From: Actinomycetes bacterium | Lineage (GTDB): Bacteria; Actinomycetota; Acidimicrobiia; Acidimicrobiales; RAAP-2 | Assembly (NCBI GenBank): GCA_021802025.1 | Contig: JAKABC010000002.1 | Span: 1-32,529 of the forward strand | Length of the DNA stretch: 32,529 nt | Direction of reading: 5' to 3' | Part shown: piece after piece, positions 19,088 to 26,305 of the stretch | How the letters are laid out: every line of letters begins with the position of its first letter | Position numbering within the stretch: the stretch's first letter is position 1 | Notes under the pieces: model-generated | Database searches by the model: none | The model's input: the letters and a program-made list of their open reading frames with translations, nothing else | What the model was told of the DNA's origin: nothing | Program-made: the position numbers and the translations under genes

Positions 19088-19140
19088 GGTCCCGCCCGGT
19101 CAGTGGGCGGCCGACGGCGGTGTCTGCGAGACTAGACGCC

Positions 19141-22122
19141 GTGGCAGTCCCCGGCCGACGCACCCTCCCGGTCCCATACGGCCACCACGTCTACGTCGTC
19201 AGCGACCTGGCCCTCTCACCCGGGAGCGACCCGAGCGGCCGGGCGCTGCGCGAGCTCGCCGAGCTCTTGAACGGCCTGGACGACCCCGCGATCGTGATCG
19301 TCGCCGGCGGCCTCTTCGCGCCCCCCGAGGGGGCCCGACCCGGACCATTCGTGACCGAGACGCTCACGACCCTGTCGCCGTTGGCGAGCGCGCTGCGCGC
19401 CTTCACCGAGCGCGCGGGCCGCCAGCTGATCGTCCTGCCCGGGGCGAGCGACCGCGACCTCTTGAACGACCCGGCGGCCCAGGGCGAGCTCGCCGCTCAC
19501 GGCGTGGCCGTCGCGCGCGACGTGGTCCTCCAGGTCGCCACCGCCGACGACGTGCGCGACGTGGTGGTGGCCGCGGGCGCGACCGACCTCGACGACGCCG
19601 TCGTGGACGCCCGCGACCGCGCCGACGCCCGACGGGTCGAGGACCCCTCCGCGCTCGCGCGCTTCGCCGCGAGCCGGCTGCTCTACCGGCGTCTCGCGGC
19701 CTGGGTGTGGCTGCCCGTGGTCGCCTTCGTGCTGCTCGACCTGTGGAGCCTCTTCTCGGTGGTGGCCGACCATCTCGTCCACCACCACTACCGGATCCAC
19801 CTGCTCACCACGCGCAGCTTCTGGGCCAACCTCGCGGCCGCCCTGGTGGTGGTGGCGGCGGCCGAGACGGCGCTGGCCGCCCTCGCCGGGTGGGTGGTGC
19901 GCCGGCGCTTCGCCCGGCGCGCGAGCGCGCCCGGCGGACCGCCCGACCCCCTCGCCCTCACCCGGGTGGACGGGGTCGACGCCCTGGAGTTCGCTCGCCG
20001 GGTCGTCGAGCGCGGGGGCGCCGGCGCCGTCGTCGGTGGCGCCCCCGGCCCGGCCCTCGCCTACCTCGACCAGGGCGTGAGCGCCTCGCCCGGGCCGTCG
20101 CGCCGGGTGCTCGTCGAGCGCCGGGGTCGCTTCGGTCTGCCCCCGGTCTTCGTGGCGGTCGAACGCCTGGGGGTGGTCGAGATCGAGGCGGCGAGCACCC
20201 TGCGGGTGCGCCTGCTCGCGGGCGAGTCGAACCGGGTCTGGGGCACCCCGCTCGAGCGGATCGTCGCCGGCGCGCCCACCGGGCCCGCCCCGGCGCCGGC
20301 GACCTCGGTGGTGGGTGCGTGGCCCCGCGGCCGGCCCTACCCGGTCTCGGCCGAGCGGCTCGACGAGCAACGCCGCCATCGGGTGATCCGTCGGTGGGTC
20401 TCGTGGTCCATCCTCGCCGACGGCCTGCTCAACGTGGCCGTGACGACCGTGCGGCCCCTGCACAGCCACCTCCACCTCGTCTTGTCGGTGCTGCCGGTCG
20501 CGGTCGCCAAGTCGGCGGCGGCGCTGACCGCGGTCGCCGGGGTGGCCCTGGTGATGCTGGCCCGCGGACTCCACCGGGGTCAGCGACGGGCCTGGTTCCT
20601 CTCGGCGGCCGTCCTCGCGGTGACCCTCGTCGCGCACGCGCTGCGCGGCGGGACGATCGTGGCGATCGCCGTGGCGGCCGCCCTGCTCGCCACCTTGGTG
20701 ATCGAGCGCGACGCCTTCCGGGCCGTCTCGGACCGCACGAGCGCCGCCGAGGCCGCGCCGCGCCTCGTCCTGGCGGCCTCCGTGGCGGTCCTCGCCGCCA
20801 CCTTCGGGACCGAGGCCGTGGCCGAGGACCGACTGCCGAGCCTCGGGGTGGTGGTGCTCGCGTGCGCCGAGCGGCTCGTCGGGATCACCTCGATCGCCCT
20901 GCCCGAGGGTCCGAGCGACTTCCTCGATCCGGTGATGCTCGCCGTGGGCGTCGCGCTCGTGGTCGCCACCCTCTACTTCGTCACCCGACCGGTCGTCGAC
21001 CGGCGACTCTCGAGCGCGGCGCTCAGCGCCGAGCGGCGCCTGGCCGAGCGGCGCGCGCGCGACATCGTGGCCCGCCACGGCGCCGGCACGCTCGACTACT
21101 TCGCGCTGCGCGACGACAAGCAGTTCTTCTTCTTCCGCGACTCGCTGGTGGCCTACGCCGTCTACGGCGGGGTCGCCCTCGTCTCGCCCGACCCCATCGG
21201 CCCGGTCGCCGAGCGCGCCGGGGTGCTGGGCGCCTTCCGCGAGTTCGCCCAGTCCCACGGCTGGACCGTGGGCGTGATGGGCGCGGGGGCGACCTGGCTG
21301 CCCGTCTACCACGCCCACGGCTTCCACGCGATCTACCTCGGCGACGAGGCCGTCGTCGACTGCCCGAGCTTCTCGCTCGCGGGCCAGAAGATGAAGGGGC
21401 TGCGCCAGGCCTGCACGCGCCTCGAGCGCCACGGCTACACCGTGGAGTTCCTCGACCCGGCCCACGTCGAGCCCGGGCGGGTGGCCGCGGTGCTCGAGCT
21501 CACGGCGCGGCTGCGCCGCGGGGAGGGCGAGCGGGGCTTCTCGATGATGCTGGGTCGGCTCTTCGACCCCAAGGACCGCGGACTGCTGCTCACGGTCGTC
21601 AACGGCCCCGACGGCGTCCCGGCCGCGGCCTGCCAGTTCGTGCCGGCCCCGGGGATCAACGGCTACTCGCTCGACCTCATGCGCCGCGACCCCGGCGATC
21701 ACCCCAACGGGCTGATCGACTACGCGCTCTGCTCGACGATCTTCCACCTGGCCCGTCGGGGCGCCCAGGGGCTCAGCCTCAACTTCGCCGCCTTCCGCTC
21801 GGTCCTCGAGGACGAGTCGGGCACGGTCGTCACCCGGATGGAGCGCTGGGCGCTGCGCCGGCTCTCGGGGATCTTGCCCATCGAGTCGCTGTGGAGCTTC
21901 AACGCGAAGTACCAGCCCGACTGGCAGCCCCGCTACCTCGTCTACCCCGCGGCCGAGAGTTTCGTGCCCGTGGCGGCGGCGACGCTGCGCGCCGAGAGCC
22001 TCACCGAGCTCCCTCTGCTGGGGCGGCTCCTCGTCCACGACCCCCTCAACCGACCGGCCACGGTCACTCCCGAGGCGGTCCTCGCGGCCGCGCGCGACGC
22101 CGGACGCGGCTCGGCCGCCTGA
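19141..22122 (+). CDS. Membrane protein: degenerate metallophosphoesterase fused to an MprF-like phospholipid aminoacyltransferase
   Basis: A 993-residue protein. Its C-terminal ~320 residues (about 640-960) match the DUF2156 / phosphatidylglycerol lysyltransferase domain: GTLDYFALRDDKQFFFFRDS, AYAVYGGVALVSPDPIGP, GATWLPVYHAHGFHAIYLGDEAV and SLNFAAFRSVLEDE. That domain moves an amino acid from aminoacyl-tRNA to a membrane lipid, lowering surface negative charge. Before it lie several hydrophobic helices (about 415-615). The N-terminal ~390 residues read like a calcineurin-type phosphoesterase interrupted by two helices (186-206, 228-252), but the expected metal motifs are lost: SDLALS (21-26) where SDLHLS is usual, AGGLF (55-59) for AGD-F, PGASD (100-104) for PGNHD, and GGAP (299-302) for GHTH. 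The GTG start at 19141 lacks a Shine-Dalgarno. The longer ORF-track version runs antisense through the HAD gene and is rejected. Confidence 0.82.
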   Translation: MAVPGRRTLPVPYGHHVYVVSDLALSPGSDPSGRALRELAELLNGLDDPAIVIVAGGLFAPPEGARPGPFVTETLTTLSPLASALRAFTERAGRQLIVLPGASDRDLLNDPAAQGELAAHGVAVARDVVLQVATADDVRDVVVAAGATDLDDAVVDARDRADARRVEDPSALARFAASRLLYRRLAAWVWLPVVAFVLLDLWSLFSVVADHLVHHHYRIHLLTTRSFWANLAAALVVVAAAETALAALAGWVVRRRFARRASAPGGPPDPLALTRVDGVDALEFARRVVERGGAGAVVGGAPGPALAYLDQGVSASPGPSRRVLVERRGRFGLPPVFVAVERLGVVEIEAASTLRVRLLAGESNRVWGTPLERIVAGAPTGPAPAPATSVVGAWPRGRPYPVSAERLDEQRRHRVIRRWVSWSILADGLLNVAVTTVRPLHSHLHLVLSVLPVAVAKSAAALTAVAGVALVMLARGLHRGQRRAWFLSAAVLAVTLVAHALRGGTIVAIAVAAALLATLVIERDAFRAVSDRTSAAEAAPRLVLAASVAVLAATFGTEAVAEDRLPSLGVVVLACAERLVGITSIALPEGPSDFLDPVMLAVGVALVVATLYFVTRPVVDRRLSSAALSAERRLAERRARDIVARHGAGTLDYFALRDDKQFFFFRDSLVAYAVYGGVALVSPDPIGPVAERAGVLGAFREFAQSHGWTVGVMGAGATWLPVYHAHGFHAIYLGDEAVVDCPSFSLAGQKMKGLRQACTRLERHGYTVEFLDPAHVEPGRVAAVLELTARLRRGEGERGFSMMLGRLFDPKDRGLLLTVVNGPDGVPAAACQFVPAPGINGYSLDLMRRDPGDHPNGLIDYALCSTIFHLARRGAQGLSLNFAAFRSVLEDESGTVVTRMERWALRRLSGILPIESLWSFNAKYQPDWQPRYLVYPAAESFVPVAAATLRAESLTELPLLGRLLVHDPLNRPATVTPEAVLAAARDAGRGSAA

Positions 22123-22166
22123 GGTCCGCGCCCCCTGGAGTCACCGCGGCATCACGACGCGACACA

Positions 22167-22172
22167 TAGGCT
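22167..22172 (+). promoter_or_regulatory. Possible -10 element for the secreted GH25-like gene
   Basis: TAGGCT fits TANNNT and ends nine bases before the ATG at 22182, close enough for a transcript with almost no leader. It lacks the CC prefix seen at the other boxes. Nothing else is visible in the 59-base gap after the MprF-like gene, and no terminator hairpin is obvious. Confidence 0.4.
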
Positions 22173-22181
22173 TAGTCGGTC

Positions 22182-24041
22182 ATGGCTAGAAACGTCACGC
22201 GCGTCGTCGTCGTCGTCGCGATGGCCTTGATCGCGGTTCTCGGGGCTAGCGCCGCGGCGGCTTCCTCCACAACTCCGCCCCCCTCGTCCCTCGGCTACGA
22301 CGTGAGCTTTCCCCAGTGCAACACCCCCCTACCCCCCACGCCAGGATTCGGCGTCGTGGGCGTCAACAACGGATATCCCTTCTCGATCAACCCCTGCCTC
22401 AACACGGAGCTGCAGTGGGCTATGTCCAGTGCCGGCGGTAAACCGCAGTTCTACGCCAATACCGCTAACCCCGGGCCGTCGAGCAATGCGGACTGGCCCA
22501 AAGGGCAACAGACGCCCGACGTATGTGACGGCACCGACTCGACGGGCTGCTCGTACGACTACGGCTGGAACGCGGCTCAGGGGTCGTTCGAGAATGCCGT
22601 CAACGCCGAGACCGCGGTGGGCGCGGCCTCCCCGCAGAGTTCCGCGACCAGCGCAACGTGGTGGCTCGACGTGGAGACGGGCAACTCGTGGGAGAGCCTC
22701 GGGACGACCTCCCCCACGGCCACCCAGCTGGGCAACGACCAGGCCGACCTCCAAGGCGAACTCGCCTATTTCGCCAGCGTTGGTGTGGCCAACGTGGGCG
22801 TGTACTCGACGGGCTACCAGTTCGGCCAAATCGTAGGCACCCCGGGGACCGTCTTCCCGGCGATCCCGGTTTGGCTGCCGGGCTACGCCACCCAAGCCGC
22901 CGCCCAGGCGGCCTGCGCTAACACCTCCTTCACGGGTGGGCGCGTCACGATGATCCAGTACGCGCTGAACGGGCTGGACGGTGACTATCTCTGCGGCCTC
23001 GTCAGCGTCCCGGCCACCGTCAGCGTCCCCGTGACCCAGGCCGGCTCCTTCTCCCAGCAGCTCACCGTGACGGGCGAAGGTTCGCCCGTGACCTACGTCC
23101 AGAACAGCGGTGCGCCGTATCTCGTCGTCTCAAGCACCGGCCTCGTCTCCGCGAACGGGGCGCTGGCCGCGGGCGTCTACGTCGCGAGCGGATACTCGAG
23201 CACCCCAACGGGTCTCACGGGGGAGTTCTCCCTCACAGTGACCGTGGGACAGATGACCCAGACCTCACCCGCGACGGTGCTCGTTCCAATCTCCCAGTCC
23301 TCGACGTTCGTCACCCAGGTGAGCGCCACCGGCGGCGTCGGGCCACTGACCTACACCCAGACGACGGGTCCGCCCAACCTCATCGTCTCATCGTCGGGCC
23401 AGGTCCGCACGAGCGGCACCCTCGCGAATGGCTCGTACGTCGTGCGCGGCGCGGTAAGCGACGCCACCGGCGACCACGGTGTCTACTTCTTCAACCTCCT
23501 CGTCGAGCCGGGACTCATCACCCAGTCGTCGCCCACGACAATCGACGTCGCTCCCACGGCCCTGAGCAACTTCACCGCGCAGATCACGGTGAGCGGCGCT
23601 ATCGGCACGTTGGACTTCGCCCAGACATCGGGCTCACCGGACGTAACGGTCTCGTCCACCGGCCTCGTCACCGTCAGCCCCTCCCTCGCCCTCGGAACAT
23701 ACGAGGCGGCGGGAACGGTGAACGACCCCAGCGGAGATCACGGCACGTTTGGGGTGAGTATCCAAGTCGCGACACCCCCCATCGTCTTACCCATCGCCAC
23801 GCGCGTCGTCGGCCACGCCGTGGCCGGTCGGGCAGTGACGCTGCAGATCAGGGGTCGCGGGTTTTTCGGTCGACCCCGAATCGTGGCGCACGCGGGGACG
23901 ACGGTAGTCGTCACGAAGGACTCTGGGACCTCACTCACTGTGCGCGTCACGGTCGCGGTGCGCTCGAGGCCCGGCGTCTATCGCCTCGTCATCACCTTGC
24001 CCAACGGCAAGAGCACGAGCGTGCGCTACGTGCTGCGCTAG
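22182..24041 (+). CDS. Secreted GH25-like protein with three extracellular repeats
   Basis: A 619-residue exported protein. The signal peptide is VTRVVVVVAMALIAVLGASAAAA. Residues ~35-270 resemble the TIM-barrel-like GH25 / Rv2525c-type domain of actinobacteria: GYDVSFPQCNT, FGVVGVNNGYPFSINPCL, WWLDVETGNSWES with the DxE acid pair (near 162-164), and VGVYSTGYQFGQI. Several Cys residues (NPCLNTE, DVCDGTDSTGCSY, AACANTSF, YLCGL) could form disulfides outside the cell. Three Ig/cadherin-like repeats of ~85 residues follow (about 274-357, 360-443, 448-531), each with SPATV...VSSTGLV...G-Y cores. A final IPT/TIG-like beta domain (about 537-619; VTLQIRGRGFFGRPRIVAHAG) ends the protein. Codon third positions are visibly less GC-rich than in all neighbours (AAT, GGA, TAT, GCT appear). 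A peptidoglycan or cell-wall role is likely; activity is unproven. Confidence 0.82.
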   Translation: MARNVTRVVVVVAMALIAVLGASAAAASSTTPPPSSLGYDVSFPQCNTPLPPTPGFGVVGVNNGYPFSINPCLNTELQWAMSSAGGKPQFYANTANPGPSSNADWPKGQQTPDVCDGTDSTGCSYDYGWNAAQGSFENAVNAETAVGAASPQSSATSATWWLDVETGNSWESLGTTSPTATQLGNDQADLQGELAYFASVGVANVGVYSTGYQFGQIVGTPGTVFPAIPVWLPGYATQAAAQAACANTSFTGGRVTMIQYALNGLDGDYLCGLVSVPATVSVPVTQAGSFSQQLTVTGEGSPVTYVQNSGAPYLVVSSTGLVSANGALAAGVYVASGYSSTPTGLTGEFSLTVTVGQMTQTSPATVLVPISQSSTFVTQVSATGGVGPLTYTQTTGPPNLIVSSSGQVRTSGTLANGSYVVRGAVSDATGDHGVYFFNLLVEPGLITQSSPTTIDVAPTALSNFTAQITVSGAIGTLDFAQTSGSPDVTVSSTGLVTVSPSLALGTYEAAGTVNDPSGDHGTFGVSIQVATPPIVLPIATRVVGHAVAGRAVTLQIRGRGFFGRPRIVAHAGTTVVVTKDSGTSLTVRVTVAVRSRPGVYRLVITLPNGKSTSVRYVLR

Positions 24042-24197
24042 CCGTACCTAGGACGCGTGCCGAGGCGACGCTCGACGAACGACCCTTCGGGGGATCCCCG
24101 AGGCCCGCACGCCGCCCGGTCCCAGAATCCGCGACGACCGGAATCGCCAAGCCGGGCGTAACCACATCGTCACGCGATGGGGCCCTAGGGTCGTCCG
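24042..24197. other. Intergenic region with two short inverted repeats
   Basis: 156 bases without a gene. It holds TCGGGG-GAT-CCCCGA (24087-24101), whose core is the ten-base palindrome GGGGATCCCC. This may be a weak terminator of the secreted-protein gene, although no T-run follows. A second inverted repeat, CATCG-TCACG-CGATG (24165-24179), sits just upstream of the MFS -10 box and could be an operator. No open frame or RNA gene is recognisable. Confidence 0.5.
24186..24191 (+). promoter_or_regulatory. -10 promoter element of the MFS gene (probable leaderless start)
   Basis: CCTAGGGT is followed by six bases (CGTCCG) and the GTG start. It matches the MoxR-gene promoter base for base over eight positions and in spacing. 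No Shine-Dalgarno is present, consistent with a leaderless transcript. Confidence 0.6.
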
Positions 24198-25466
24198 GTG
24201 CAACGAAGGCTCGCCGTCGCCCGGCTCATCCAGCACCGCGAGCCCACGCTCTTGCTCGCGGGCCAGGCCGTCTCCAACCTCGGCGACGGCGTGGCCCTGG
24301 TGGCCCTCACGCTGCTGGTGCTCGACACGACCCACAGCGCGTCGATGCTCGCGTGGTTCGCGGCCGCGCGCATGGCCCCGACCGTCGCCTTCTTGCTCGT
24401 GGGCGGGGCCGTCGTCGACCGGTTCGGTCGCCGCACCCTCTTGCTGATCTCGGACGGGTCGCGCTGCGTGCTGACCGCGGCGCTGACCACGATGATCGCC
24501 CTGCACGCCCTGCACTACGTCGAGCTCATCGTCTTCGCCCTCGTCTTTGGGGTCTTCGACGCCCTGTTCATGCCGGCCTACGCGGCCCTCACCCCCCAGA
24601 TCGTGCCCACCGAGCTGCTGCCGGCGATGAACTCGATCCGCCCCCTCTCGTCGAACCTCATGGGCACGATGATCGGCCCGGCGCTCGGCGGCCTGCTCTC
24701 GGCCTACTCCACCGCCTGGGCCATCGCGATCGACGCCGCGACCTTCGCGGTGAGCGCGGGCTTCTTGTTCGCGATGCGGCCGGTGCCCGCCCCGGAGCGC
24801 ACCGAGACCACCTCGATGCTCCACGACGTGCGCGAGGGCCTCGCCTACGTGCGGCGCACGACGTGGTTCTGGACCTGCCTGTCGGCGGTCGCGCTGGTCA
24901 ACGCCCTCGTCCTCGTGCCCCAGGGCGTGCTCGTCCCCTACTTCTTGCGCCACGTCCTGCACGCGCCCAAGGTCGAGGTCGGGCTCATCTTCACCGTCGG
25001 CGGGGTGGCCGGCGTCCTGATGAGCCTGGTCGCGGGGAACCTCGCGATGCCGCGTCGACGGATCCGCACGATGTTCAGCGTCTGGGGCATCGGGACCACC
25101 GCGGGTCTCGTCATGGGCTTCGCCACCAACTTCTGGGAGGTGGCGCTCTTCCCGGTCCTCGTCTCGGCCGCGATCGTGCTGGGCAACGTCTTTTGGGAGT
25201 CGATGGTCCAAGAGGAGGTCCCGGCCGAGATGATGGGGCGGGCGAGCTCGGTCGACTGGTTCGTCTCGCTCGGGCTCTCGCCGATCGGCCTGGTCGTGGC
25301 CGGCGCCCTCGCCGGGGCCATCGGGGTGCGCACGTACTACGTCGTGATGACCCTCGTCTGCCTGGTGCCCACCGGGCTCATCCTCCTCTCGCGCCGGGTG
25401 AACGCCGTCGACGCCGGCCGGGTCCGCGCCCGGGTCGTCGACCCGGCCGCGGGCGCCGCGCCCTAG
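24198..25466 (+). CDS. Major facilitator superfamily exporter
   Basis: A 422-residue membrane transporter with about twelve hydrophobic helices. The loop between helices 2 and 3, GGAVVDRFGRRTLLLISDG, is the MFS signature. The N-terminus LLLAGQAVSNLGDGVALVALTLLVLD and VFDALFMPAYAALTPQIVP are typical of the DHA3 drug-efflux / EntS-like group, which export antibiotics or siderophores by proton antiport. The substrate is unknown. The GTG start is supported by a TAGGGT box six bases upstream. A short inverted repeat upstream might bind a regulator, but no regulator gene is adjacent. Its stop shares a CTAG palindrome with the stop of the convergent ATP-grasp gene. Confidence 0.88.
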   Translation: MQRRLAVARLIQHREPTLLLAGQAVSNLGDGVALVALTLLVLDTTHSASMLAWFAAARMAPTVAFLLVGGAVVDRFGRRTLLLISDGSRCVLTAALTTMIALHALHYVELIVFALVFGVFDALFMPAYAALTPQIVPTELLPAMNSIRPLSSNLMGTMIGPALGGLLSAYSTAWAIAIDAATFAVSAGFLFAMRPVPAPERTETTSMLHDVREGLAYVRRTTWFWTCLSAVALVNALVLVPQGVLVPYFLRHVLHAPKVEVGLIFTVGGVAGVLMSLVAGNLAMPRRRIRTMFSVWGIGTTAGLVMGFATNFWEVALFPVLVSAAIVLGNVFWESMVQEEVPAEMMGRASSVDWFVSLGLSPIGLVVAGALAGAIGVRTYYVVMTLVCLVPTGLILLSRRVNAVDAGRVRARVVDPAAGAAP

Positions 25467-26305
25467 AGGCGGGCCCGCACCGCCGCCGCGAGGCGGCGCG
25501 CGGCCGGGGGGTGGAAGCCCAGGAAGAGGGAGGGCTCGACGAGCTCGAGCTCGAGCACCGCCCAGCCGACCTCGGTGCGCACGAGGTCGACCCGCGCGTA
25601 GAGGAGGGGCTCCTCGGACAGGTCGGCGACCGCCGCGAGGACGTCGCGGGCCAGTCCCTCCAGGGCGGCGTCGCGCGCGGCGAGCGACATCTGCTCCAGG
25701 CGGAAGTGCGCGCTGCGCCGGCGCTCGTCGGTGTTGAGCATCGCGCCCTTGCGCATGAGGTGGGTGACCTCGCCGTCGACGAGGACGACGGCCGTCTCGC
25801 CCTCGACGTCGACCGAGGCGACGTAGGGCTGGACGAGGGCGGCCCGTCCGGCGCGCGTCAGGCGCGCCACGTGGGCGAGGGCCGCCTCACGCTCCCCGGC
25901 GCGGTAGCGGGCGGCGTCGATCGAGCCCACCCCCACCACGGGCTTGACCACGAGGTCGCCCTCGGGCAGGACCGGGGTGTCGTCGACCTCGACGACGTGG
26001 CTCTCGACGACCGGAACCGCCCGTCGGGCCAGGTCCAGCAGGTAGTGCTTGTCCGAGGAGTAGGCCACCACGGGATAGGGGTTGAGCAGGCGCGGCACGC
26101 CCTTCGCCCAGGCGAGGAAGGCCTCGGGCCGGGCCGGGTAGTCCCACGTCGAGCGGATGACGACCAGGGCGTCGTCCCAGGTCTCGGTCGGGTCGTCCCA
26201 GACAGCGAGGCGGGCCTCCAGACCCTCGGCCGCGAGCGCCTCGAGCAAGAGCGGGCCGTCGGGGTCGGTACGCTCCCCGGCGCAGGTGGCGACGAGGACC
26301 CTCAC
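25463..26305 (-). CDS. ATP-grasp ligase-like protein coupled to nuoN
   Basis: A 280-residue ATP-grasp protein resembling the glutathione-synthetase/RimK/DcsG-like group. Features are N-terminal VRVLVATCAG, the family motif VVIRSTWDYPARPEAFLAWA, the ATP-binding Lys region DLVVKPVVGVGSIDAARY, ALVQPYVASVDVEGETAVVLVDG, and the metal-binding acidic region LLYARVDLVRTEVGWAVLELELVEPSLFLG. Such enzymes join a carboxylate to an amine or thiol through an acyl-phosphate; the substrates are not deducible here. The GTG at 26305 overlaps the nuoN stop by four bases, so it is probably translated from the nuo transcript, an unexpected partner for complex I. The ORF track hides it in a frame that continues upstream into antisense-free shadow sequence within nuoN. 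Confidence 0.85.
   Translation of the reverse strand: MRVLVATCAGERTDPDGPLLLEALAAEGLEARLAVWDDPTETWDDALVVIRSTWDYPARPEAFLAWAKGVPRLLNPYPVVAYSSDKHYLLDLARRAVPVVESHVVEVDDTPVLPEGDLVVKPVVGVGSIDAARYRAGEREAALAHVARLTRAGRAALVQPYVASVDVEGETAVVLVDGEVTHLMRKGAMLNTDERRRSAHFRLEQMSLAARDAALEGLARDVLAAVADLSEEPLLYARVDLVRTEVGWAVLELELVEPSLFLGFHPPAARRLAAAVRARL

Noticed and set aside
19216-22038. 940-residue minus-strand frame opposite the MprF-like gene
   Set aside because: His/Gly/Arg/Glu-rich low-complexity composition, typical of antisense frames in GC-rich DNA; the plus strand has clear domains.
18373-22169. Very long plus-strand frames (1249 and 1119 residues) starting inside hemY or antisense to the HAD gene
   Set aside because: The first is the real MprF-like gene with an unsupported upstream extension; the second is an Arg/Pro/Gly-rich shadow without domains.
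24087-24101. Strong intrinsic terminator after the secreted-protein gene
   Set aside because: The stem is short and no T-run follows; kept only as a weak possibility in the intergenic entry.
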